This document shows positions 1 to 8,184 of a stretch of 64,000 nt of DNA, piece by piece (position 1 is the first letter of the stretch; each line of letters begins with the position of its first letter). The notes under the pieces are model-generated. The model had not been told where the DNA came from. It saw only the letters and a program-made list of their open reading frames with translations, and did no database searches. The position numbers and the translations under genes are program-made. This DNA is from Microbacterium sp. LCT-H2 (GTDB taxonomy: Bacteria > Actinomycetota > Actinomycetes > Actinomycetales > Microbacteriaceae), in contig NZ_MODW01000002.1 in assembly GCF_001866135.1 (NCBI RefSeq), forward strand, positions 62,001 through 126,000, written 5' to 3'.

Positions 1-937
1 CGGCACGGGCATGGTCGGCGTCGCGCCGGAGGCCGATCTGCTGTCGGTCTCGGTGGGCTTCGGCGCCGCGGCAGCCGTGCCGTTCACCGAGCAGGTCGCC
101 AAGGGCATCCGGTGGGCGGTCGATCACGGTGCCGACATCATCAATCTGTCGTTCACGACGAACACCCTCGACTGGGACGAGAGCTGGGACGACGCGTTCC
201 TGTACGCCTTCGAGCACGATGTCGTCGTGGTCGTCGCCGCCGGCAACCGGGGGAGCGGCACGAACATCATCGGAGCGCCCGCCACGATTCCCGGCGTGCT
301 CACGGTCGGCGGTGTCGACCAGACCGGCACGGCCAGCATCGAGGCATCGACGCAGGGCATCACCATCGGGATCTCGGCGCCGAGTGAGGGGCTGCTCGGG
401 GTGTCGGCGGACGGCGAGGTCGTCTCGTGGAGCGGAACCAGTGGTGCGGCTCCGATCGTGGCCGGTGTCGCGGCGCTGATCCGCTCGGCGCATCCCGACA
501 TCTCGGCGAACGACGTCATCAACCGCATCATCAAGACGGCCATGCCGGTGGCCGACGCACAGAAGCCGCGAGATCCGCTCTACGGCTTCGGGCTCGTGGA
601 CGCGGACGCGGCGATCTCGGCGAACATCCCCTCCGTGAGCGAGAACCCGATGGGAGATCTGGCGGAATGGGTGCGGCTGTTCCGCCGTGCGGACAGTGTG
701 CCCACGCCGGAACCGTCTCTTGGCCCGGTGGACATCCCACCGCTGCCGGACGCGGACGCCCCGACCGAGGCCGGTTCACCGCTGCTTCCCAGCGCCGATT
801 CCCTGCGCTACGGTACCCTGCCGCTCATCGCCCTCACCGTCCCTGGTATCCTGGTAGCGCTTGGCGTCACCGCAGCTGCCCGGCGCATCCGATCGGCGCG
901 CGTTCCCGTACGCCACAATCCCGACTCCGAGGAGTAG
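1..937 (+). CDS. Mycosin-like S8 serine protease, 5'-truncated by window edge
   Basis: This is the C-terminal part of a subtilisin-family protease; the gene begins upstream of the window. The first readable residues (frame starting at base 2) are GTGMVGVAP, the stretch that directly follows the catalytic His in S8 proteases, so the His and Asp lie just off the edge. The oxyanion Asn is in AAGNRGSG and the nucleophile Ser is in SGTSGAAP (codon 440-442). After a proline-rich linker there is a single C-terminal membrane helix (about 815-880) followed by a basic tail. This topology, protease outside the cell with a C-terminal anchor, matches mycosins (MycP) of type VII secretion systems, so ESX genes probably lie upstream. 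The stop is 7 bp before the ndh start, suggesting cotranscription. The family call is firm; the ESX role is inferred. Confidence 0.85.
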   Translation, partial: GTGMVGVAPEADLLSVSVGFGAAAAVPFTEQVAKGIRWAVDHGADIINLSFTTNTLDWDESWDDAFLYAFEHDVVVVVAAGNRGSGTNIIGAPATIPGVLTVGGVDQTGTASIEASTQGITIGISAPSEGLLGVSADGEVVSWSGTSGAAPIVAGVAALIRSAHPDISANDVINRIIKTAMPVADAQKPRDPLYGFGLVDADAAISANIPSVSENPMGDLAEWVRLFRRADSVPTPEPSLGPVDIPPLPDADAPTEAGSPLLPSADSLRYGTLPLIALTVPGILVALGVTAAARRIRSARVPVRHNPDSEE

Positions 938-944
938 TTCTTCT

Positions 945-2489
945 GTGCCTCAGAACAGCACTGTGCCCAAGATCCTGATCGTCGGCGGAGGGTACGCAGG
1001 TTTCTACACCGCGTGGAAGCTCGAGAAGCATCTGCGCAAGGGCGAGGCCGACGTGACCATGGTCGACCCGCTGCCGTACATGACGTACCAGCCGTTCCTC
1101 CCCGAGGTCGCCGCGGGCTCCATCGAGGCCCGTCACTCGGTGGTCGCGCACCGTCGTCATCTCAAGCGCACCCACGTTCTCACCGCCAAGGTGACCAACA
1201 TCAACCACGCGCAGAAGGTCGCCACCATCACGCCGCCCGTCGGTGAGCCGTACGAGTTCGCGTACGACCAGATCGTCGTCACCGCGGGCGCCGTCTCGCG
1301 CACCTTCCCGATCCCCGGCATCGCCGACAACGCCATCGGGCTCAAGACCATCGAAGAGGCCGTCGCGATCCGTGACAAGGTCATGTCGAACTTCGACAAG
1401 GCCGCGTCCCTCCCCGCCGGTCCCGAGCGCGACCGTCTGCTCACCGTCGTCGTCGTCGGCGGCGGCTTCGCCGGCATCGAGGTCTTCGCGGAGCTCCGCT
1501 CCCTCGCGTCCTCGCTGGTGAGCAAGTACCCGCAGCTGAGCTTCGAGGACACGCACTTCCACCTCATCGAGGCGATGGGCCGCATCATGCCCGAGGTCTC
1601 GCTGAAGACGAGCGAGTGGGTGCTGAAGGACCTCGCCAAGCGCGGAGCCAACGTCCACCTCGACACGCAGGTCACGGGTGCCATCGACGGCAACGTCGAG
1701 CTCTCCACCGGCGAGGTCATCCCGACGGACGTCATCGTGTGGACCGCCGGTGTCATGGCCAACCCGACCGTCGTGCGCGGCGGTGATCTGCCGGTGGAGG
1801 AGCGTGGTCGCATCCAGACCCGCGCCGACCTCCGCGTCGGCACGCCCGAGGCGTTCGTCGAGGGTGCCTGGGCAGCGGGTGACGTCTCGGCCGTTCCCGA
1901 CCTCTCCGGTGGCGGCGTCGGCGGATTCTGCGTCCCGAACGCACAGCACGCCGTTCGTCAGGCGAAGCTCCTGGCCAAGAACGTCGTCGCCGTGCTCCGC
2001 GGCGAGGAGCCCAAGGAGTACTTCCACAAGAACCTCGGCGCGGTCGCAGGTCTCGGCCTGTACAACGGCGTCTTCCAGTCCGGCAAGATCGCGCTGAAGG
2101 GCTTCATCGCCTGGCTCGCCCACCGTGGCTACCACGGTCTCGCCATGCCGACGTGGGAGCGCAAGTGGCGCGTGCTCTGGGGCTGGTGGAACAACCTGTG
2201 GCTGGGCCGCGACCTCGTGAACCTGCAGACGGTGCAGAACCCGCGGTACGTCTTCGAGGAGTTCGCCGCTCGCCCGCGTCCCGCGGCACCTGCGGACGCG
2301 GCTCCCGCGTCGGCCGCTCCGGCCGCGAAGGCGCCGGCTGCCGAGAAGCCGGCTGCTGCGCCGGCGGCGGAGACGCCGGCGGAGATCAAGAAGCCCGCGG
2401 CCAAGAAGCCGGCGGCCAGGAAGCCCGCTGCCAAGAAGGCTCCGGCCGCGTCGGCGGATGACTCGGTGGAGACCGCCGCGGTGAAGTGA
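945..2489 (+). CDS. ndh: Type II NADH dehydrogenase (NDH-2) with Ala/Pro/Lys tail
   Basis: Single-subunit, non-proton-pumping FAD enzyme that passes electrons from NADH to menaquinone at the inner face of the membrane. The 514-residue protein has an N-terminal FAD Rossmann motif (KILIVGGGYAG), a second dinucleotide fold for NADH (VVVVGGGFAGIEV), and the C-terminal AAGDVSAVP / GVGGFCVPNAQHAVRQ region typical of NDH-2. GTG at 945 is chosen because GAGGAG at 929-934 is a well-placed ribosome site and it begins just before the first Rossmann strand; longer upstream readings overlap the mycosin gene. The last ~65 residues are a low-complexity Ala/Pro/Lys tail (repeated KKPAA units) that standard NDH-2 enzymes lack; it may bind acidic surfaces or nucleic acid, but that is speculation. 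Confidence 0.93.
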   Translation: MPQNSTVPKILIVGGGYAGFYTAWKLEKHLRKGEADVTMVDPLPYMTYQPFLPEVAAGSIEARHSVVAHRRHLKRTHVLTAKVTNINHAQKVATITPPVGEPYEFAYDQIVVTAGAVSRTFPIPGIADNAIGLKTIEEAVAIRDKVMSNFDKAASLPAGPERDRLLTVVVVGGGFAGIEVFAELRSLASSLVSKYPQLSFEDTHFHLIEAMGRIMPEVSLKTSEWVLKDLAKRGANVHLDTQVTGAIDGNVELSTGEVIPTDVIVWTAGVMANPTVVRGGDLPVEERGRIQTRADLRVGTPEAFVEGAWAAGDVSAVPDLSGGGVGGFCVPNAQHAVRQAKLLAKNVVAVLRGEEPKEYFHKNLGAVAGLGLYNGVFQSGKIALKGFIAWLAHRGYHGLAMPTWERKWRVLWGWWNNLWLGRDLVNLQTVQNPRYVFEEFAARPRPAAPADAAPASAAPAAKAPAAEKPAAAPAAETPAEIKKPAAKKPAARKPAAKKAPAASADDSVETAAVK

Positions 2490-2508
2490 CCGCACGGTTC
2501 TGAGAGGA

Positions 2509-2542
2509 GGGCCCCGAGCGCACGAGCGCCGGGGCCTTCTTC
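2509..2542 (+). terminator. Rho-independent terminator after ndh
   Basis: Stem GGCCCCG-A-GCGC pairs with GCGC-CGGGGCC around an ACGA loop (one bulged A) and is followed by TTCTTC. It lies 20 bp after the ndh stop and would end the mycosin-ndh transcript. Confidence 0.8.
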
Positions 2543-2653
2543 GTTCCCGCGCGCAGCGCGAGTTGGCGACGTAACATCTCACATTGTACGCTCGCAGAGT
2601 GCTCGGGAGGGGCGTCTACCACGCGACCCCGGACGACGCTGGGAGGAGGTCCG

Positions 2654-3733
2654 GTGAGCGCGCAGGGGGGAGAGCCGCCGACGGTCAGTGTGTCGATCCG
2701 GGCGACTCCGGGCCAGGAAGGTCGCGCAGAGCAGCTCGCGGAGCGACTCGACGGCGCTTTCGTCCGCATCTGCCGAACGGGTGTGGGGACGGATGCCGGA
2801 GCCTTCACCGAGGCGTGGCAGCCATGGACCCGGCGGGCGACCCACCACATGGTCCTGGACGCCGCAGTGCGCCCGCACCCGAGCCTCGTCGCGCAGGTGC
2901 ACGACGCCGTGGGAGGGCGGCCCCGGGCCGCCCTGCGGTTCTTCACTCCCGGAGACGGCTATGCCTCGCACGCCCTCCGGGTGGCGGCGTTCGCCGGCCA
3001 TCCGTGGCTCGTGCCGCCTGGAGCCGATCCGACGTCGATCGCCGTGGTGCTGCCGACTCCCGAGGCGGCTGAGTTCGCCCGTTCCGTCCCGGCGGGCGAC
3101 GACGCTCCTGAGGGCGTGCTGCTCCAGCGGTTCGCGGAGGAGCGGGGACTCGCCCTGCTCGCGAGCACTGCCGATCTCGTGCAACGCGACGAGCCGGGGG
3201 CGCACGCTCCGGCCACCGCCTTCCTGCCCGCCGAGGTCGCTCCCGCGGAGTGGTGGCGACGGGACACGCTCCAGGCACCGCCGCTGATCCCTGTGGTGCA
3301 TCTGCGAGACGGGCAGCCGCTGTCGTACGAGGCTGTGCCGGGTACGTCGGACGGCTGGCGTCTTCGCGCGCGCCGAGATGTGCCGACACCGCACGCCCGC
3401 CGGTTCGCGCGGGTGATGCACGACCGGCTTCTGGGTACCGAGGTCGCTCGCGGTCACCTCCGGGCGGCGGCTGTACTCCTCGGCGTGGCGGGAGTGCTGC
3501 GCGACCAGCTCCTCCTCGCAGCGGCGTGGGGGCGGCCGTCCGATGCGTTCGGCGTGGCCGTGGCCCGGGAAGCGGCGGCGACGCTCGCACTCGGGACCTT
3601 GGCGGAGGCCGTTCCGGCAGCACGTCGTCCGGACGGTGCGGCGGAGCTCCGCGAGACGTTCGAGGCGCTGTACGAGGAGATGACCGCCATCCTCCGCGGG
3701 TCGCCCCGGCCGGAGCATGGAGCCGATCCATAG
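2654..3733 (+). CDS. Uncharacterised protein, possibly a degenerate glycosyltransferase fold
   Basis: I do not recognise this 359-residue protein with certainty. GTG at 2654 is preceded by GGGAGGAGG (2641-2649). There is no signal peptide or membrane segment. The N-terminal half (residues ~9-150) runs VSVSIRATPGQ..., then WTRRATHHMVLDAAVRPHPSL, then RPRAALRFFTPGDGYASHA and TSIAVVLPTPEA, then LLASTADLVQRDEPG. This order resembles small GT-A glycosyltransferase-like proteins in which the second block normally ends in an Asp-Asp metal site; here it reads D-A-A, so the metal site would be lost. The C-terminal half (~230-340) is alanine-rich and helical. If the resemblance is real, this is a non-catalytic relative. 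The comparison is from memory and needs a profile search. Confidence 0.6.
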   Translation: MSAQGGEPPTVSVSIRATPGQEGRAEQLAERLDGAFVRICRTGVGTDAGAFTEAWQPWTRRATHHMVLDAAVRPHPSLVAQVHDAVGGRPRAALRFFTPGDGYASHALRVAAFAGHPWLVPPGADPTSIAVVLPTPEAAEFARSVPAGDDAPEGVLLQRFAEERGLALLASTADLVQRDEPGAHAPATAFLPAEVAPAEWWRRDTLQAPPLIPVVHLRDGQPLSYEAVPGTSDGWRLRARRDVPTPHARRFARVMHDRLLGTEVARGHLRAAAVLLGVAGVLRDQLLLAAAWGRPSDAFGVAVAREAAATLALGTLAEAVPAARRPDGAAELRETFEALYEEMTAILRGSPRPEHGADP

Positions 3734-3930
3734 GCCGCCTCACTAGCGTGTCGAGGGCAAGGGGAGTACTCCCGTCTGCAGCGACGTCGTCATGACGGGC
3801 ATGTCATCGTGCCCCGGCCCGCTGGCCCGTGAGGGTGGAGGAGACCTTGGCACCCGCATCGCGGGCTGCCCGGAACCTTGCGTCGACCGACGTCGCGGAG
3901 AACGGCGGCCCGTCTCACGAACGGACCCTC

Positions 3931-4803
3931 ATGTCGAAACTCTCCCGCCTGATCCGCCTCGCCACCGACGCCCTCGACGCGAAGGGCGCGAGCCCCGCCG
4001 CGAGGGGCGGGGAGGGCTCTCGTTCTTCGACGGATTGGAGCGGGATGATCCGTGGCGCCGTGGATGCCGTCCGTGGTCCCGGTACCGAGGGGCCGCGCCC
4101 GGACACCCCGTCTCCCGCCTCGTCGTCGGCCGGCGGCCCTGCCTCGGGACGACCGTCGACCTCGTACGCGCCGCCGCCTGCCCCCGGTGCCGGTGGTCGG
4201 CCGGACGCCTCCGCGGCGGACCGTGCGGCCATCGCCCGGTACGACTACCTTCTGCAGACGGCGGACCCGCATCGCGTCGAGCAGATCCATCGCGAGGCCT
4301 TCGCGCGTCTCACGCCGTCGCAGCGGGAGCAGGTCGAGGCCCGCATGCGGGCCGAGCTCCCGGCGGAGGAGCGACCGCGCTCCTCCTCCGCGGATGACCT
4401 CGCCCGCGCGGCGGGCCGCGCCGAGGCGATGCAGCCGGGCCGTCTGCGCGGCCTCCTCTCCCGGGTCCGGGGTGCCGGCGCGGGTGGGGCGGCGGTCGCC
4501 GCCGGCGGTGCGGCGGTCGGCCTGTTGGGTGTGGTGGCCGGCGGGGCCGTCGTGAGCACCGTGGCGGCACCCCTCCTGGAACAGGCCGCAGGCCTCGGAG
4601 TGGACTTCGACGCCTGGGCGCAGGGCATCGACATCGACGCCCTCGCCTCCGGCGTCGACGTCGATGCGCTGGCCGGTGGCGCCGACGAGATGCTCGGCTC
4701 GGCCGGGGAGGCCGTCTCGGGACTCGGCGAGACCGCGACCGGCTGGGGAGAGCGGCTCGGCGATCTCGGCCTCCCGGGGATCGGCGACATCCTCGGCCGC
4801 TGA
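3931..4803 (+). CDS. Conserved actinobacterial protein with Gly/Ala-rich segment, function unknown
   Basis: A 290-residue protein. The start MSKLSRLIRLATDAL at 3931 is preferred because it opens with an amphipathic helix; upstream in-frame starts only add low-complexity sequence. Residues ~45-95 are Pro/Ser/Gly-rich and probably disordered. A conserved block around residues 98-150 (AAIARYDYLLQTADPHRVEQIHREAFARLTPSQREQVEARM) looks helical. A Gly/Ala/Val stretch near residues 190-225 could insert in a membrane. The C-terminus carries DFDAWAQGIDIDALASGVDVDALAGG-like repeats. Similar proteins are sometimes labelled cation-transporting ATPase, but no P-type or V-type ATPase motif (DKTGT, Walker A) is present, so I do not accept that label. 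Confidence 0.75.
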   Translation: MSKLSRLIRLATDALDAKGASPAARGGEGSRSSTDWSGMIRGAVDAVRGPGTEGPRPDTPSPASSSAGGPASGRPSTSYAPPPAPGAGGRPDASAADRAAIARYDYLLQTADPHRVEQIHREAFARLTPSQREQVEARMRAELPAEERPRSSSADDLARAAGRAEAMQPGRLRGLLSRVRGAGAGGAAVAAGGAAVGLLGVVAGGAVVSTVAAPLLEQAAGLGVDFDAWAQGIDIDALASGVDVDALAGGADEMLGSAGEAVSGLGETATGWGERLGDLGLPGIGDILGR

Positions 4804-4807
4804 CGGG

Positions 4808-4880
4808 TGCCCCCGCTGGGACTCGAACCCAGACTGAAGCGATTTTAAGTCGCCTGCCTCTGCCATTGGGCTACGGGGGC
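4808..4880 (-). tRNA. tRNA with anticodon UAA (Leu, UUA codon), class I fold
   Basis: Read leftward, the 73-nt cloverleaf has acceptor GCCCCCG/CGGGGGC, U8, a short D stem (GCC/GGC) with GG in its loop, anticodon stem GGCGA/TCGCT with loop CTTAAAA (anticodon UAA), a 5-nt variable region TCAGT, T arm CTGGG-TTCGAGT-CCCAG, and discriminator A. No CCA is encoded. A UAA anticodon should decode leucine UUA, yet bacterial tRNA-Leu is normally class II with a long variable arm; this one has a class I variable loop. It lies between two rightward genes on the opposite strand. The RNA is certain; its charging identity is less so. Confidence 0.9.
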
Positions 4881-4945
4881 CGTGCCGCCAGCCTATCGTC
4901 GGCGGGGTCGTGACCCGGGCGGGGCTCAGGCCGTAGGGTGGGGGA

Positions 4946-6190
4946 GTGCTCGACCTCACCGACGAACTGAGCCCCGTCCCGGGTGGCCCCGCGGTCGCCC
5001 CCGAATGGGAGGACCCGGGCCGCTACTGGCCGCGCTTGTCGGCCGCGACCGGGCACCTTCCGGCCCCGGTCGCCGTCATCGATCGGGAGGCGCTGCGCTA
5101 CAACGCCATGGATCTGCTCGTCCGTGCAGGCGGTCTGCCGATCCGGGTGGCGTCGAAATCGGTGCGGGTGCGTGCCGTCCTCGATGCCGTGCTCCGCGTC
5201 CCCGGCTTCCGCGGCATCCTCGCGTTCACGCTCGAGGAAGCGCTCTGGCTCGCCGAGACGCACGACGACATCGTGTTGGGCTATCCGACCGTGGACCGGG
5301 CCGCCCTCGAACGGCTCTGCGCCGACGAAGAGGCCGCGCAGCGCATCACCCTCATGATCGACGATCCCGTGCACCTCGACCTCGTCGACAGTGTGGTGGC
5401 CCCCGCAGCGCGCCCCGAGCTCCGGGTGGCGATCGACGTCGATGCATCCTGGCGATCGGCGCTGCTCGGGCACATCGGCGTCCGCCGGTCAGCTCTCTTC
5501 TCCGCCGGCGAGGTCGCGGCGTTCGCCCGGAAGGTCGTGGCTCGCCCCGGCTTCCGCCTCGTGGGGCTGCAGATGTACGACGCGCAGATCGCCGGACAGG
5601 GTGACGCCGGCCCCGATGGGCCGCTGATCCGCCGCGTTCAGGCCCGCTCGCGCGACGAGCTGCGGGAGCGGCGGGCGCAGATCGTCGCCGCAGTCAGTGC
5701 CGTGACCTCCCTCGAGTTCCTCAACGGCGGGGGCACCGGCTCCCTCGAGTTCAGCGGCAGCGACGAGTCCCTCACCGAGGCCAGCGCGGGTAGCGGCCTG
5801 CTCGGAGGGCACCTGTTCGACGGGTACCGGTCCTTCCACCCGGCACCGGCTGCGGCTTTCGCCTTCGACGTCGTGCGCCGTCCTGCGGCCGACATCGCAA
5901 CGGTGCTGGGCGGCGGCTGGATCGCCTCCGGTCCCGCGGTCGCCTCCCGACAGCCGCGCCCGGTGTGGCCGGCGAATCTCCGCACGCTTCCGCGGGAGGC
6001 GGCAGGCGAGGTGCAGACGCCGCTGCAGGGGCCGAGCGCCGCGACGCTCGGCGTCGGCGATCGCGTCTGGTTCCGTCATGCGAAGAGCGGCGAACCGGCC
6101 GAGCGCATCGCCGCCTACCATCTCGTGTCCGGCGACGAGGTCATCGACGAGCTGCCGACGTACCGCGGCGAGGGGAAGGCGTTCCTGTGA
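4946..6190 (+). CDS. PLP fold-III enzyme, alanine racemase / D-amino-acid deaminase-like
   Basis: A 414-residue PLP-dependent TIM-barrel protein. The N-terminal domain has the alanine-racemase-type strand ending in the Schiff-base lysine (RVASKSVR, K71), and GGGTGSLEF binds the PLP phosphate. The C-terminal beta domain (from ~280) ends with FRHAKSGEPAERIAAYHLV, as in D-threonine aldolase / D-serine dehydratase-like proteins. Substrate cannot be read from sequence. GTG at 4946 follows GTGGGGGA. The stop overlaps the GTG of the next gene by two bases, so it is translationally coupled to the lactone oxidase; this pairing recurs in actinobacteria, but the shared pathway is unknown to me. Confidence 0.85.
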   Translation: MLDLTDELSPVPGGPAVAPEWEDPGRYWPRLSAATGHLPAPVAVIDREALRYNAMDLLVRAGGLPIRVASKSVRVRAVLDAVLRVPGFRGILAFTLEEALWLAETHDDIVLGYPTVDRAALERLCADEEAAQRITLMIDDPVHLDLVDSVVAPAARPELRVAIDVDASWRSALLGHIGVRRSALFSAGEVAAFARKVVARPGFRLVGLQMYDAQIAGQGDAGPDGPLIRRVQARSRDELRERRAQIVAAVSAVTSLEFLNGGGTGSLEFSGSDESLTEASAGSGLLGGHLFDGYRSFHPAPAAAFAFDVVRRPAADIATVLGGGWIASGPAVASRQPRPVWPANLRTLPREAAGEVQTPLQGPSAATLGVGDRVWFRHAKSGEPAERIAAYHLVSGDEVIDELPTYRGEGKAFL

Positions 6191-7500
6191 CGAGAATCGG
6201 CGGCACCTGGCAGAACTGGGGCCGGTCGGCGTCGGTGCGCCCGGTCCGAGTCGAGCGGCCGCGCAGTCCCGAGGGCGTACAGCGTGCCGTGCGGGCAGCG
6301 GTGCGACAGGGACTCACGGTCAAGGCGGTCGGCGCCGGTCACAGCTTCACCGGGATCGCCGTCGCTCCCGGTGTCCTCCTGGAGCTCGACGACCTGCAGG
6401 GACTCGTATCCGCGGACGCCGTAAGCGGGCGCGTCACGCTCCTCGCCGGCACCCGGCTGCACCGCATCCCCGGGCTGCTGGCGCGCTACGGACTCGCGAT
6501 GGAGAATCTCGGCGACATCGACCGGCAGTCCATCGCCGGGGCGATCTCCACGGGCACCCACGGGACCGGCGCCGGCTTCGGCGGTCTCGCCACCCAGGTG
6601 GTCGGGGTGACTCTGATCACCGCGGACGGCGAGTTCCTCCGCATCGACGAAGCCCACAGCCCCGAGCTGCTGCCCGCGGTCGCCGTGGGGCTGGGAGCGC
6701 TCGGCATCATCGTCGAGGTGACGTTGCAGTGCGTGCCGACGTTCGTGATGCATGCGATCGACGAACCCGTGCCGATGGAGGAAGTCCTTTCGACGATCGA
6801 TGAGCGCGTCGCGGCGGCCGATCACTTCGAGTTCTACTGGTTCCCGCACACCGACGTCGCGCTGACCAAGCGCCAAGCGCGTCTGCCGGAGTCGACGCGA
6901 CGCCGGCCCCTTCCTCCCGTGGGCCGATGGGTGGACGAGACGCTGCTCGCGAACGGCGTGTACCGCGTCGTCTGCGCGGCGGGACAGGCTGTTCCGGCGA
7001 TCACCCCTCGGTTCAACCGGCTCGCCGTGCGACTCACCGGGGACCGCGAGTACACCGACCTGTCGAACCGCGTGCTCACCCAGAGCAGGACGGTGCGATT
7101 CCGTGAGATGGAGTACGCGCTCCCGGCGGCGGACGTCGTGCCCGCGTTCCGCGCTCTCCAGGATCTCATCGACCAGCGCGGCTGGCGGGTCGAGTTCCCG
7201 GTGGAGGTGCGGTTCGCGGCAGCCGACGACCGCTGGCTCTCGACCGCATACGGTCGCGAGACCGCCTACATCGCGGTCCACCGGTACTGGCGGGCGGACC
7301 CGACCGAGTACTTCGGCGCGGTGGAGGAGATCATGAGCGCGCACGACGGTCGCCCGCATTGGGGGAAGCTGCACACGCTCACGCACGACACGCTGCGGGG
7401 GCGGTATCCGCGCTTCGAGGACTTCGTGGCGCTGCGCGACCGCCTCGATCCGGACCGCCGATTCTCGAACCGTTACCTGGAACGCGTGCTCGGGCGCTGA
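6187..7500 (+). CDS. D-arabinono-1,4-lactone / alditol oxidase family FAD enzyme
   Basis: A 437-residue flavoenzyme of the vanillyl-alcohol-oxidase fold that oxidises sugar lactones or alditols. The FAD-binding PCMH domain spans residues ~13-180, with GAGHSFTGIA and SIAGAISTGTHGTG contacting the cofactor. The C-terminal ALO domain includes FEFYWFPHTD, the catalytic-region motif PHWGKLHTL and a final FSNRYLERVLG. GTG at 6187 overlaps the previous stop (GTGA) and gives the usual N-terminus (TRIGGTWQNWGR); a longer reading would only run back through the upstream gene. It is cotranscribed with the PLP enzyme. The exact substrate (gulonolactone, arabinonolactone or xylitol) is undetermined. Confidence 0.9.
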   Translation: MTRIGGTWQNWGRSASVRPVRVERPRSPEGVQRAVRAAVRQGLTVKAVGAGHSFTGIAVAPGVLLELDDLQGLVSADAVSGRVTLLAGTRLHRIPGLLARYGLAMENLGDIDRQSIAGAISTGTHGTGAGFGGLATQVVGVTLITADGEFLRIDEAHSPELLPAVAVGLGALGIIVEVTLQCVPTFVMHAIDEPVPMEEVLSTIDERVAAADHFEFYWFPHTDVALTKRQARLPESTRRRPLPPVGRWVDETLLANGVYRVVCAAGQAVPAITPRFNRLAVRLTGDREYTDLSNRVLTQSRTVRFREMEYALPAADVVPAFRALQDLIDQRGWRVEFPVEVRFAAADDRWLSTAYGRETAYIAVHRYWRADPTEYFGAVEEIMSAHDGRPHWGKLHTLTHDTLRGRYPRFEDFVALRDRLDPDRRFSNRYLERVLGR

Positions 7501-7587
7501 TCGAGTCGGGCCGGAGACTCTCGTCCCCAGTCCACGTGCAGGCACCGCGTCTAGGATGAGAGAAATACGGGAAAGGGTGGGGCACTG

Positions 7588-8154
7588 ATGGAATGGCTCG
7601 TGCCGGTACTGATCGTCGTCGGGGTGATCCTGCTCGTCGGCGTGTATCTCTGGGCGACATACAACTCGCTGGTGCAGCTGAACGTCCGTGTGGACGAAGC
7701 CTGGAGCGGCATCACGGTACAGCTCAAGCGTCGAGCCGACCTCATCCCGAACCTCATCGAGACGGTCAAGGGCTATGCCGCGCACGAGAAAGCCGTGTTC
7801 GAGAACGTCACCCGCGCCCGTGCCGAGACTCTCTCTGCCGGCAGTCCCGGTGAGGCGGGGATCGCTGAAGGCCACCTGCAGCAGGCGCTGCGCAGCCTCT
7901 TCGCCGTCGCCGAGGCCTACCCGCAGCTGCAGGCCAGCCAGAACTTCCTCCAGCTGCAGCAGGCCCTCGTCGACACCGAGGACAAGATCCAGGCGGCGCG
8001 ACGCTTCTACAACGGCGGCGTGCGCGAGCTGAACACGAAGATCAAGGTGTTCCCCAACAACCTCTTCGCCAAGGGACTCGGCTTCACCGAGCGCGAGTTC
8101 TTCGAGGTCGCCGACAGCGGCGCCATCTCGGAGCCGCCGCGCGTGCAGTTCTGA
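7588..8154 (+). CDS. lemA: LemA family membrane protein
   Basis: A 188-residue protein with one N-terminal membrane helix (residues 4-24), then the LemA signature YNSLVQLNVRVDEAWSGITVQLKRRADLIPNLIETVKGY. The rest is an antiparallel helical bundle with EAYPQLQASQNF and ending FFEVADSGAISEPPRVQF, which is complete for the family (about 185 residues). LemA proteins are membrane-anchored with no agreed biochemical activity. The ATG follows GAAAGGGTGGGG. It stands alone, with a convergent gene 10 bp downstream. Confidence 0.93.
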   Translation: MEWLVPVLIVVGVILLVGVYLWATYNSLVQLNVRVDEAWSGITVQLKRRADLIPNLIETVKGYAAHEKAVFENVTRARAETLSAGSPGEAGIAEGHLQQALRSLFAVAEAYPQLQASQNFLQLQQALVDTEDKIQAARRFYNGGVRELNTKIKVFPNNLFAKGLGFTEREFFEVADSGAISEPPRVQF

Positions 8155-8156
8155 TC

Positions 8157-8184
8157 CTCGCCCTCACCACACCGTGAGGGCGAG
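8157..8184. terminator. Bidirectional terminator hairpin between convergent genes
   Basis: CTCGCCCTCAC (8157-8167) and GTGAGGGCGAG (8174-8184) form an 11-bp perfect stem with a 6-nt loop. It sits directly after lemA and overlaps the last codons of the leftward gene, so it can serve both. Confidence 0.7.

Noticed and set aside
867-2582. Long antisense frame (about 570 codons) opposite ndh
   Set aside because: It is Arg/Gly/Asp-rich, lacks any domain, and mirrors the strong GC3 bias of ndh; a composition artefact.
3931-4803. Cation-transporting ATPase
   Set aside because: The label is sometimes attached to this protein type, but no Walker A, DKTGT or other ATPase motif is present.
6115-7875. 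Long leftward frame (586 codons) opposite the lactone oxidase and lemA
   Set aside because: It covers parts of three real genes on the other strand with no motif content.
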